Source: Streptomyces roseirectus
GTDB taxonomy: Bacteria > Actinomycetota > Actinomycetes > Streptomycetales > Streptomycetaceae
Reading direction: 5' to 3'
Assembly (NCBI RefSeq): GCF_014489635.1
Contig: NZ_CP060828.1
Location: forward strand, 8,048,001 to 8,112,000
Length of the DNA stretch: 64,000 nt
Part shown: positions 15,129 to 22,725 of the stretch, piece after piece
Layout of the letters: each line of letters opens with the position of its first letter
How positions within the stretch are numbered: the first letter of the stretch is position 1
Program-made: the position numbers and the translations under genes
The notes under the pieces: model-generated
Databases searched by the model: none
What the model was told of the DNA's origin: nothing
What the model saw: only the letters and a program-made list of their open reading frames with translations

Positions 15129-16335
15129 GGGACCGCACCTCCTTCGCGGCGCGCGCCAACTTCTCGGCCGCGCCGGTGATCTCACGATCCGTCAGGTCGT
15201 TCACGAACACCGCGTCACCGATGCCGACCGGCAGCGGCAGGCGCTGCATGCCATCGCGGTGACGGACGGTGTCCGCGAGGGCGGAGCCAAGCAACTCCGG
15301 CTCCATCAGGGGGTGGTGGACCGGCAGGCGCAGCGCGCGCATCGTGTCGAGTACACGCGTGCACTGACGGTCCGTCATGAGGCCGCGGCCACGGGCGATC
15401 ACGGTGGTCAACGCCATGTCGAGGTTGACCGCCTCGCCGTGCAGCAGCGCGGGCAGGGCGCGCATCTCCAGCGTCGGACTGAAGGTGTGGCCGTAGTCGA
15501 CGACCCGCTCCAGCCGGTGCTCCCACAGGTTGTCGTGGAGTTCTTCGAGCATCCCGTGCACCGCGCGGGCCAGTACGTGATGTGCCGTGGTCCGCAGCGG
15601 GCCCGCCGTCTGGAAACGGCCGGCCAGCAGGCGCTCGCCGCTGCTCTCCAGCAGGTCGAACAGGTCACGGTCCTTGATCAGGGCGATCTTCAGGATCTCG
15701 GCGAGCCCGTTGCCGATGTGCCGCTCGTCCAGCGTCGCGAGGAACGCCGGGTCGAGCAGCGTCTCGACGGCCGGGTGGTACGTCCCGAGGCGGTTCTTGC
15801 CGCCGCCGAAGTTGACGCCGGTCTTCGCGCCGACACCGGCGTCCACCAGCCCGATCAGGGTGGTCGGGACCCGGACGTACGGGGTGCTGCGCCGGTACAG
15901 GCTGCACGCGAGGCCGACGATGTCCAGCAGCACCCCGCCGCCGACGGCCACGACCGGCTCGCGGCGCCGGTCGAGGCCGAAGCGGTCCATCGCGTCGACC
16001 ACGGAGTACACCGAGTCCATCGTCTTCAGTCGCTCGTGCGCGGGCAGGACGTGGATGCTGTATGACGCGTGACGCGCCGCCTCGCAGTAGGCGCGCAGCG
16101 CGTCGCCGTACAGCAGGTCCACGTGCTCCTCGACGACCAGCAGCCGTCGGGCCGGCGTGCTCTCGCCCTCCGGGAGGCCGGCATGGGCGAGGGCGGGGTT
16201 GCGGGGGTCCAGGACGCCGGGGGCGAACCGGACCCGGTAGCTGACGGGCTTCGCGGTGGCGACGGTCCAGCTGCGCGCCGGTCCCGGGCCGTCCGTGGTG
16301 GTGAGGCCGTGGGTGGTGGGAGGCGGGAAGGGCAT
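15121..16335 (-). CDS. sedoheptulose-7-phosphate cyclase, 2-epi-5-epi-valiolone synthase type
   Basis: A 404-residue dehydroquinate-synthase-fold enzyme. NAD and substrate motifs are VGGGVLLDIVG (residues 131-141), RVPTTLIGLVDAGVGAKTG (155-173) and NFGGGKNRLGTYHP. The zinc ligands are Glu213 in GLAEILKIALI, His in VDYGHTFSPTLE and His in LLHGEAVNLDM. VDYGHTFSP and the GGGKNRLG loop match sugar phosphate cyclases of the EEVS group (ValA, AcbC, CetA) rather than primary dehydroquinate synthase. The product would be a C7-cyclitol ketone from sedoheptulose 7-phosphate. The ATG at 16335 follows GAAGGA. The reading frame stays open upstream to 16662, but that part is Arg/Ala-rich and unlike the family. 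First gene of the five-gene operon. Confidence 0.85.
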   Translation of the reverse strand: MPFPPPTTHGLTTTDGPGPARSWTVATAKPVSYRVRFAPGVLDPRNPALAHAGLPEGESTPARRLLVVEEHVDLLYGDALRAYCEAARHASYSIHVLPAHERLKTMDSVYSVVDAMDRFGLDRRREPVVAVGGGVLLDIVGLACSLYRRSTPYVRVPTTLIGLVDAGVGAKTGVNFGGGKNRLGTYHPAVETLLDPAFLATLDERHIGNGLAEILKIALIKDRDLFDLLESSGERLLAGRFQTAGPLRTTAHHVLARAVHGMLEELHDNLWEHRLERVVDYGHTFSPTLEMRALPALLHGEAVNLDMALTTVIARGRGLMTDRQCTRVLDTMRALRLPVHHPLMEPELLGSALADTVRHRDGMQRLPLPVGIGDAVFVNDLTDREITGAAEKLARAAKEVRSHA

Positions 16336-17195
16336 GACGGGTCCTTCGTGGTTCGGACGGCCGTGGGAGGGGTCGCGCGGGCAGTGGTGTGTGATGTTCC
16401 ACTGACGGTGACGAGGCGCCCACGCTCCGCACGAGGCGGCCGGGCGGGCCGGTTCCACCTCGTGCGGGCGGGGCTGGGAGGCCGGACCGGCGGGCACCCC
16501 CACCGGCCGCCGCCGCGCCGCACCCCTACGGCGCCCCCGTCGGCGGCCGGCGTCGCGGGCAGCTCGCACGGAGCGCCCCGTCCGGTCCGGCTGGTCGGTG
16601 TGCACGGGTTCCGGGAGAAGCGGAGCCGTCTCGCCGGTGGCCGGGGTTTCAGTGCTGTATGACATGTGACCCACCACCTTCCGGAAGCTCCCTCCGAGAG
16701 CGCCCCTCTCGGAACCTCGCTCACTCAAGGTCCCCCGCCCGACGTCCCGACGGCGTGAGTCCCCGGCCCTGTCACGGCCCCGCATCGCGCCGGGCCGGCC
16801 TGGGACCGGGGTGGGGCCGGGGCGTGAGGAGCGGGTCCGGGAGCGAGGTGGGATCGGGGTCCCGGGAACGGGGGAGGGGCGTCAGGGATGTCCCTTGGGG
16901 GACGGCGGCTCGGCGTGACGTCCGGGGTGCCGCGGTGCCTCGTTTCCGTCGTCCCCGCGCCCTGGGGAGAGAGCCCGCGCGGACTCGGGCTGTGGAGCGG
17001 GCCAGGTCAGGCGGACTCGTGGGTCGCCGACTTCGAACTCGCCTTGCGCGCAGTGGACTTGGCCGCCTTAGGTGCAGTGGCCCTCGTGCCGGCCATGAGG
17101 AGAGCGCCACGGCTCAATCCCCGGACACCCCCTTGACGCCCCGGAACCCTCGATCGACACTCGAACCGGGAATCCTAGTGAACAGGTAGGGAATC
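16336..17195. other. 860-bp intergenic region upstream of the cyclase operon
   Basis: Holds the probable promoter of the cyclase operon. At 16651-16672 a GTGCTGTATGACATGTGACC segment repeats, in reverse orientation, the TCACATGTCA core found before the dehydrogenase (11577-11586) and in the heptamer tract. From about 16740 to 17000 it is GC-rich without convincing genes. A possible 29-residue ORF is listed separately. Just before 17196, CCTAGTGAACAGGTAGG (17174-17190) has CCTA/TAGG dyad ends and may be a control site for the leader peptide. Confidence 0.5.
17007..17096 (-). CDS. possible 29-residue Lys/Ala/Ser-rich peptide
   Basis: A short ORF beginning MAGTRATAPKAAKSTARK and ending ATHESA. 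The composition resembles low-complexity, histone-tail-like basic peptides seen in actinobacteria. No ribosome-binding site precedes the ATG. It is included only because codon third positions are reasonably GC-rich and the region otherwise lacks genes. Low confidence. Confidence 0.25.
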   Translation of the reverse strand: MAGTRATAPKAAKSTARKASSKSATHESA

Positions 17196-17309
17196 ATGGG
17201 GCGCCTGGAACCGACCGTCAGCCGCACGAGCCGCACGGCCTGGTCGTCGCCCCTCCTCACCTCCCGCCGCCACATCGACCTGCTGCGCGTGTGCAGCGCA
17301 CAACGCTGA
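17196..17309 (+). CDS. putative leader peptide (sulfur-type)
   Basis: 37 residues starting MGRLEP and ending SRRHIDLLRVCSAQR. The C-terminal R-H-(I/V)-D-L-x-R-V-x-S-A pattern is that of the short actinobacterial leader peptides found just upstream of sulfur assimilation and transport genes, where Cys or Arg codons are thought to sense translation. GGTAGGGAATC precedes the ATG, a moderate ribosome site. It lies 94 bp before the GST-like gene on the same strand. Attenuation-type control of the downstream gene is inference. Confidence 0.7.
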   Translation: MGRLEPTVSRTSRTAWSSPLLTSRRHIDLLRVCSAQR

Positions 17310-17403
17310 CCCCGCAGGTCCACACCCCCCTTCCCGCACACCCCTCAGCCGCCGCAACCGCCGCCGCGCGTACGCCCCCGCGCGCTCGCCCCCGGGGAGA
17401 ACC

Positions 17404-18285
17404 ATGACCGCAACACCGCTGACCGCCCACGCGTACGACCGCCCGGCCCCCGCCTTCCGGGGCCGCATCGGCGGCGACGCCCGCAGCGGCCACTACGCCG
17501 TGCCGCGCCGCTACCGCCTCCACCTGTCCACCGCCGACCCCGACGGCCTGCGCATCGCCGTCACCCACAGCCTCCTCGGCCTCGACACGGCGTGTCCGCT
17601 CACCTTCCTGCCCGCCGTCCCCGACTGTCCCGACGGCGGACACGCGAGCCTGCGCCCGCTGTACGAGGCGAGCGCGCACCGCTACCGGGGCCCGGCCCTC
17701 GCGCCCGTGCTCAGCGACGACTGGTCCGGCCGCATCGTCTCCACCCACGGCCCCGACATCGCCCGCGACCTGGCCCGCCGCTTCGGCGGCGGCCGTCCGT
17801 CGCTGTACCCGTGCGGCACCGAGGCGCGGATCGAGACGGTGGAACGCCTCTGCCGCCGGGCCGAGCACGCCGCCCAACTCGCGGGCGACGCACAGGCGTC
17901 GGAGCGCGAGCGAGCCGACGCCCTCGACGGCCTCCTCGACGCGCTCGGCGGCCTGGAGCAACAGCTCGACGACGACGTCCATATGGCGGAAGGTCAGCTC
18001 ACCGCTGCCGACGTCGACCTGTGGGTCACCCTCGTCCAGCTCGACACCGTGCACCGCCATCACCTCGACGCCGCCGCCGTCCAGCGGATCGCCGCCCACC
18101 ACGCCCTGTGGGCCCGCGCCCGCCGCCTCACCGCCCACCCGGCGTTCGGCGCGCACCTCGACCTCGACGGCATCGACCGCCGCCACCGGGCCCGCTGCCA
18201 GGGCCTCGAAGCCGCCGGCTCGGCTGTCCAGATCCTGGACTGGGCCGCGTACGCGACCGAGGAAAACCGGACCCACCAGCGCTGA
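17404..18285 (+). CDS. glutathione S-transferase-like protein (Xi/GHR type) lacking the CPWA motif
   Basis: 293 residues matching the C-terminal helical domain and overall layout of glutathionyl-hydroquinone reductases (SRGxI-like SGRIVSTHGPDIARDL, SLYPCGTEARIETVE, AADVDLWVTLVQLDTV). In family members a catalytic CPWAHR follows the first strand (…RYHLY). Here the corresponding stretch is RLHLSTADPDGLRIAVTHSL, without Cys. Actinobacteria use mycothiol rather than glutathione, so a changed activity or a binding role is plausible. GGGGAGAACC precedes the ATG. Placed between two leader peptides in the sulfur region. Confidence 0.7.
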   Translation: MTATPLTAHAYDRPAPAFRGRIGGDARSGHYAVPRRYRLHLSTADPDGLRIAVTHSLLGLDTACPLTFLPAVPDCPDGGHASLRPLYEASAHRYRGPALAPVLSDDWSGRIVSTHGPDIARDLARRFGGGRPSLYPCGTEARIETVERLCRRAEHAAQLAGDAQASERERADALDGLLDALGGLEQQLDDDVHMAEGQLTAADVDLWVTLVQLDTVHRHHLDAAAVQRIAAHHALWARARRLTAHPAFGAHLDLDGIDRRHRARCQGLEAAGSAVQILDWAAYATEENRTHQR

Positions 18286-18426
18286 TCCGGTCCGGAACCC
18301 GGACGGACGTTGACAAGCGTCCGGACGACGGGCTTGACTGCGGCGCGGAACGGTCTGACGATCCAGCGCCGCACCCCTTCTCGACGGCCGCCCCGGCCGC
18401 CGCCCGAAGCAGAAGCAGAGGACGAC

Positions 18427-18576
18427 ATGTACGCAGCTCCCAGGACGGCGCCCCGCCGCTCCCCGGGCTGCGTACGCCCGTACCTCAGCCACCTCGTCGC
18501 GAACCGCGCCGTCGATCTCCTGCGCGTCAGCAGCGCACTGTGTACCGCACCGGGCCGTGCCCGCTGTCGGGTCTGA
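18427..18576 (+). CDS. putative leader peptide before ABC importer
   Basis: 49 residues starting MYAAPRTAPRRS. The segment NRAVDLLRVSSALCTAP is the same motif as in the peptide at 17196, here with the Cys after SSAL. AGAGGAC precedes the ATG. It ends 179 bp before the permease gene, so it likely provides translation-dependent control of the importer operon. Confidence 0.65.
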   Translation: MYAAPRTAPRRSPGCVRPYLSHLVANRAVDLLRVSSALCTAPGRARCRV

Positions 18577-18755
18577 CCTCGAAGCCGACCCCGACCGCAG
18601 CGCCCTCGCCGGCCACCGCACACGCGGTGCGCCGCCCGCAGCCCTCGAACCCCGGTCCCGTACGCGCCCGTTGACCGCGCCCGCTCCGTGAGGAGCCGTG
18701 CACCCGCGGCCCGCCGCCTGTGACCCGGGGAGCCCGCCTTCCGCCGGAGCCCCTT

Positions 18756-19733
18756 ATGAGCGAATCACCGGGCGCCGTGTCCCTCGCCACGGCACCACCA
18801 CCTGATGAGCCGTCAAAAGTCGTCACGGCGCAGCGAGTTCAGCCGCTGCGCCGTCCTGGACGCTGGATCGCCACCGTGATCGTCCTGGTCCTGGCCGCCC
18901 AGTTCGCCCACGGCCTGATCACCAACCCCTTCTACCAGTGGGACCGGTTCGGCTACTGGTTCCTGCGCCCGGCCATCGTCGAAGGACTCCTGGTCACCCT
19001 CGAAGTCACCGCCTGGAGTGCGGTGTCGGGCCTGCTCGGCGGCATCCTGCTGGCTCTCGCGCGGCTCTCGAAGAGTCCGGTGCTGCGGGCGGTGAGCTGG
19101 GTCTACATCTGGGCGTTCCGTTCGATCCCGCTGATCGTGGTGCTGCTGTTCCTCTACAACTTCAGTGCCCTGTACCGGACGTTGAGCGTCGGAGTCCCCT
19201 TCGGCCCGGCCTTCTTCAGCTTCGACGAGTCGCGGCTCGCCACCGACATGGTCATCGCCGTCGTCGGACTCAGCCTCCACGAGGCCGCGTACGCCGCCGA
19301 GGTCGTCCGGGGCGGGGTCCTCTCCGTCGACCAGGGGCAGCACGAGGCCGCCGCCGCGCTCGGCCTGCCCAAGGGGTACCAGTTCCGCCGGATCGTCTTC
19401 CCGCAGGCCCTCAGGTCGATCGTCCCCAACTACGTCAACCAGCTGATCGGGCTGGTCAAGTCGACGTCGCTGGTCTTCTACGTCTCCCTCCTCGACCTCT
19501 TCGGCGCCGCGCAGACGATGGGCTCCACCTACCCCGGCGACGTCGTCCCGCTGCTGCTGGTCGTCACCGTCTGGTACCTGATCCTCACGAGCCTCGTCTC
19601 GATCGCCCAGTTCTACGTCGAGCGGTACTACGCGCGCGGCGCCACCCGCACCCTGCCGCCCACCCCGTTCCAGCAACTGCGCGCCTCCGTCGGCCAGTTC
19701 AGGGAGCGCCTGCGCAAGGAGGCCGCCGTATGA
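18756..19733 (+). CDS. amino-acid-type ABC transporter permease
   Basis: 325 residues with about six membrane helices. The EAA loop for docking the ATPase reads EAAAALGLPKGYQFRRIVFP, the signature of polar amino acid (HisM/GlnP/TcyL) permeases. A 50-residue N-terminal cytoplasmic extension precedes the first helix. The ATG at 18756 follows GGAG. Its stop overlaps the ATG of the ATPase gene. With the leader peptide upstream and flavin monooxygenases downstream, uptake of cystine or another sulfur amino acid or organosulfur compound is the best guess. Confidence 0.85.
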   Translation: MSESPGAVSLATAPPPDEPSKVVTAQRVQPLRRPGRWIATVIVLVLAAQFAHGLITNPFYQWDRFGYWFLRPAIVEGLLVTLEVTAWSAVSGLLGGILLALARLSKSPVLRAVSWVYIWAFRSIPLIVVLLFLYNFSALYRTLSVGVPFGPAFFSFDESRLATDMVIAVVGLSLHEAAYAAEVVRGGVLSVDQGQHEAAAALGLPKGYQFRRIVFPQALRSIVPNYVNQLIGLVKSTSLVFYVSLLDLFGAAQTMGSTYPGDVVPLLLVVTVWYLILTSLVSIAQFYVERYYARGATRTLPPTPFQQLRASVGQFRERLRKEAAV

Positions 19734-20539
19734 GCACCGCCACCGCTACCGCTACCGCCGCCACGGCCACCGCTGTTGCGCCCGCCGCCGTCGAACTCCA
19801 CGGCGTCCACAAGTGGTTCGGCACCCACCGGGTCCTGGACGGCATCGACCTGACCGTGCGCCCCGGCGAGGTCACCGCGCTGCTCGGCCCCTCCGGCTCC
19901 GGCAAGTCCACGCTGTTGCGCGTCATCAACCACCTGGAGAAGCCCGAACGCGGCTACGTCAGCGTCAACGGCGAACTCATCGGCGTACGCGAACACGGCG
20001 ACCGGCTGCGGGAGTTGAGCGAGCGGGCCATCCTCGCGCAGCGGTCCGGGATCGGGTTCGTCTTCCAGAACTTCAACCTCTTCCCGCACCTCACCGTCCT
20101 GGACAACGTCGCCGCCGCCCCCGTCGCCACCGGACGGCTGCACAGGGCCGGGGCCCGGGAACTCGCCCGCGAACTCCTGGACCGTGTCGGCCTCGCCGAC
20201 AAGTCGGCCGCCTATCCACGGCAGTTGTCCGGCGGCCAGCAGCAGCGCGTCGCCATCGCCCGCGCCCTCGCGCTGCGTCCCGGCGTCATCCTCTTCGACG
20301 AGCCGACCTCCGCCCTCGACCCCGAGCTGGTCGGCGAAGTCCTCGCCGTCATCAAGGACTTGGCGACCAGCGGCACCACCCTCCTCATCGTCACGCACGA
20401 GATCGGCTTCGCCCGCGAGGTCGCCGACCGCGTCGTGTTCCTCGACGGCGGAAGGATCGTCGAACAGGGCCCGCCGCAGCAGGTACTGGACGAGCCGCGG
20501 CACGAACGGACCCGCGACTTCCTCGCCAAAGTCCTCTGA
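19730..20539 (+). CDS. amino-acid-type ABC transporter ATP-binding protein
   Basis: 269 residues. Walker A GPSGSGKST, Q-loop FVFQNFNLFPH, signature LSGGQQQRVAIARAL, Walker B VILFDEPTSALD and switch His in VTHEIGFAREV are all intact. The FNLFPH and TSALDPELV forms are typical of the polar amino acid uptake group (GlnQ/TcyN). Starts with ATGA overlap with the permease. The first 20 residues are an Ala/Thr repeat of no evident function. Confidence 0.9.
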   Translation: MSTATATATAATATAVAPAAVELHGVHKWFGTHRVLDGIDLTVRPGEVTALLGPSGSGKSTLLRVINHLEKPERGYVSVNGELIGVREHGDRLRELSERAILAQRSGIGFVFQNFNLFPHLTVLDNVAAAPVATGRLHRAGARELARELLDRVGLADKSAAYPRQLSGGQQQRVAIARALALRPGVILFDEPTSALDPELVGEVLAVIKDLATSGTTLLIVTHEIGFAREVADRVVFLDGGRIVEQGPPQQVLDEPRHERTRDFLAKVL

Positions 20540-20598
20540 CACCACCCCACTTGACCCACGAGACCCCCCTTCCTGACCCACGAGACCCAAGGACAGCC

Positions 20599-21618
20599 AT
20601 GCCCGCGCCCCTCTCCCGACGTGCCCTGATCCGAGGCATCACCGCGACGGCCGCCGTCGCCTCCCTCGCCGGCGGGCTCGCCGCCTGCGGCGGGGACAGC
20701 GAGGCCGCCACCGCCACCGACTCCGCGGGCTCCGTCACCATCGGCCGCGTCTCCAACGGGGCCGCGAAAGAACGGACGTTGAAGGTCTCCGAGGTGAAGT
20801 CGATCAGCGCCGAGGTGCCCGCGGCGATCCGCGAACGCGGCACGCTCGTCATCGGCAGCGGCTCCCTGCCGTCCGGCACCGCGCCGCTCGGCTACGTCGG
20901 CGACGACCAGAAGACCCTCACCGGCTCCGAGCCCGACCTCGCCCGCCTGGTCGCCGCGGTCCTCGGACTCAAGCCCGAATACCGGCGGTTCACCTGGGAG
21001 AACCTGTTCGTCGGCATCGACAGCGGCAAGGTCGACGTCGGCCTCTCGAACATCACCGACACCGAGGAACGCAAGCGGAAGTACGACTTCGCCTCCTACC
21101 GGCAGGACAACCTCGGCTTCGAGAAGCTGAAGTCCAACTCTTGGACGTTCGACGGCACTTACCGCAGCCTCGCGGGCAAGACCTTCTCCGTCGGCGCCGG
21201 CACCAACCAGGAACGCCTGCTGCTGGAATGGCAGAAGAAACTGAAGGCCGAGGGCAAGAACCTCACCATCAAGTACTTCCAGGACAGCAACAGCACCTAT
21301 CTCGCCCTGAACAGCGGCAAGATCGACGCCTACCTCGGCCCGAACCCGAGCCTGTCCTACCACGTCACGCAGAGCGCCAAGTCGCCCTCGCCCACGGCCA
21401 TCGCGGGCACCTACTCCGGCGCCGGCGAAACCCTCCAGGGCCTGATCGCGGCGACCGTCAAGAAGGACAGCGGCCTCGTCAAGCCGCTCGCCGACGCGAT
21501 CAACCACCTGATCGAGACCGGCGCGTACGCCCAGTGGCTCGACTCCTGGAACCTCGCCAACGAAGCCGTCACCAAGTCCGAGATCAACCCGCCCGGCCTG
21601 CCCCTCACCAACGCCTGA
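20599..21618 (+). CDS. amino-acid-type ABC transporter substrate-binding lipoprotein
   Basis: 339 residues. The N-terminus has a twin Arg (LSRRALIRG), a hydrophobic stretch and a lipobox ending LAACGG, so it should be exported and lipidated. The mature part is a SBP_bac_3 fold: YRRFTWENLFVGIDSGKVDV, then GLSNITDTEERKRKYDF, are signature regions of polar amino acid and cystine-binding proteins. AAGGA precedes the ATG. Third gene of the importer operon; defines the ligand, which is probably a sulfur amino acid by context only. Confidence 0.88.
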   Translation: MPAPLSRRALIRGITATAAVASLAGGLAACGGDSEAATATDSAGSVTIGRVSNGAAKERTLKVSEVKSISAEVPAAIRERGTLVIGSGSLPSGTAPLGYVGDDQKTLTGSEPDLARLVAAVLGLKPEYRRFTWENLFVGIDSGKVDVGLSNITDTEERKRKYDFASYRQDNLGFEKLKSNSWTFDGTYRSLAGKTFSVGAGTNQERLLLEWQKKLKAEGKNLTIKYFQDSNSTYLALNSGKIDAYLGPNPSLSYHVTQSAKSPSPTAIAGTYSGAGETLQGLIAATVKKDSGLVKPLADAINHLIETGAYAQWLDSWNLANEAVTKSEINPPGLPLTNA

Positions 21619-21659
21619 CACACCGTCAACACCACTCCGAACGAAAGGACTTCGCCTCC

Positions 21660-22535
21660 GTGACCCACCCGGACGACCTCCACGGAGGCAGAGCCCCGGC
21701 CGCCACCGCGCCCCACCCGCTCGACAACGCCGTCTGGGCCGCCCTGACCGGCCCCCACGCCCACCTCGCCGACCGGGCCGGGCTGCGAGCGCTGGGTGAA
21801 CCAGCCCGCGCCGCCCGTTACCCCGCCGACGTCTACGCCTTCGCCGCCCTCGACGACCCGGCCGACCCCGCCGCCTGGGTCGACCTGCACCGCCTCGTCG
21901 GGCCCGCGACGGCCGTACGCCTCAAGCCCGTCGACGCCGTCCCCGACGGCTGGGAGGTGATCCGGGAAGGGCTCGGGGTCCAGCTCGTCGACACCTCGCT
22001 GCGCACCGAGCCCGACCCCGAGGCGGTGCGGCTCGGGCCGGACGACGTCCCGGAGATCCTGGACCTCGTCGCCCGCACCCGTCCTGGGCCCTACCTGAAA
22101 CGGACGATCCTGCTCGGCACCTACCTCGGCATCCGGCACCGGGGGCGGCTGATCGCGCTGGCCGGGGAACGGCTCAGGCCGCCCGGCTGGACCGAGATCA
22201 GCGCCGTCTGCACCGACCCCGCCCACCGGGGCAGGGGGCTCGCCACCCGGCTCGTGCGCGCGGTCGCCGCCGGGATCCACGCGCGCGGGGACACGCCGTT
22301 CCTGCACGCCGCCGCCGGCAACACGGGGGCGATCCGGCTGTACGAGTCGATCGGCTTCACGCTGCGGCGGACGTCGCGGATCGTGGAGGTGCGGAGCCCC
22401 GCGGGGCCGGCCACCGGGCGCGCCGCCGAGTTTGTCGAGCCGGCTGAGTTCGGCGAGTCCGCAGAATCGATTTCGCACAGAAGTTCGAAAAATGTCGTGG
22501 AATCGGGAACACGGCCGAGGACCGGCCCGTTGTGA
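21660..22535 (+). CDS. GNAT-family N-acetyltransferase
   Basis: 291 residues. An N-terminal region of about 110 residues of unclear fold is followed by a GNAT core: ISAVCTDPAHRGRGLATRLV is the acetyl-CoA pyrophosphate-binding motif A, and NTGAIRLYESIGFTLRR is motif B. The GTG at 21660 lies 41 bp after the binding-protein stop with AAAGGA upstream, so it is the last gene of the importer operon. N-acetylation of an imported amino acid or thiol conjugate would fit. After residue 240 the tail is Glu/Ser-rich and probably disordered. Confidence 0.8.
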   Translation: MTHPDDLHGGRAPAATAPHPLDNAVWAALTGPHAHLADRAGLRALGEPARAARYPADVYAFAALDDPADPAAWVDLHRLVGPATAVRLKPVDAVPDGWEVIREGLGVQLVDTSLRTEPDPEAVRLGPDDVPEILDLVARTRPGPYLKRTILLGTYLGIRHRGRLIALAGERLRPPGWTEISAVCTDPAHRGRGLATRLVRAVAAGIHARGDTPFLHAAAGNTGAIRLYESIGFTLRRTSRIVEVRSPAGPATGRAAEFVEPAEFGESAESISHRSSKNVVESGTRPRTGPL

Positions 22536-22587
22536 CGGATGAGAGCCACGACCGGACCGCACGGAGCGAGAGAGAAGGAGGACGGCA

Positions 22588-22641
22588 GTGACCGACATCC
22601 ACATACGCCACGCCGAACACCTTCACGCGCTCTGTAGCTGA
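22588..22641 (+). CDS. 17-residue leader-like peptide
   Basis: GTG start directly behind GAAGGAGGACGGCA, one of the best ribosome sites in the window. The product is MTDIHIRHAEHLHALCS. It shares the His-x-(D/H)-x-L-x-x-C-S type ending with the two longer leader peptides at 17196 and 18427, though the match is looser. It ends 84 bp before the first flavin monooxygenase. Likely a third sulfur-responsive leader. Confidence 0.5.
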   Translation: MTDIHIRHAEHLHALCS

Positions 22642-22725
22642 CACCGTCCCGCACCCCCGCCGCCGCACCCGCTTCCCGCGCGGGCCCGGCGCCCTCGTAC
22701 GGACCTCCAGGAAGGCACTCCGCCC

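Noticed and set aside
16062..16077. Heptamer-like TATGACGCGTGACGCG inside the cyclase gene as another operator
   Set aside because: It lies within well-conserved coding sequence (the HASYSIHV region) and can be explained by codon choice.
16336..16662. N-terminal extension of the cyclase from an ATG at 16662
   Set aside because: The frame is open, but the added 109 residues are Arg/Ala/Pro-rich and unlike the family, while the ATG at 16335 has a good ribosome site and gives family length.
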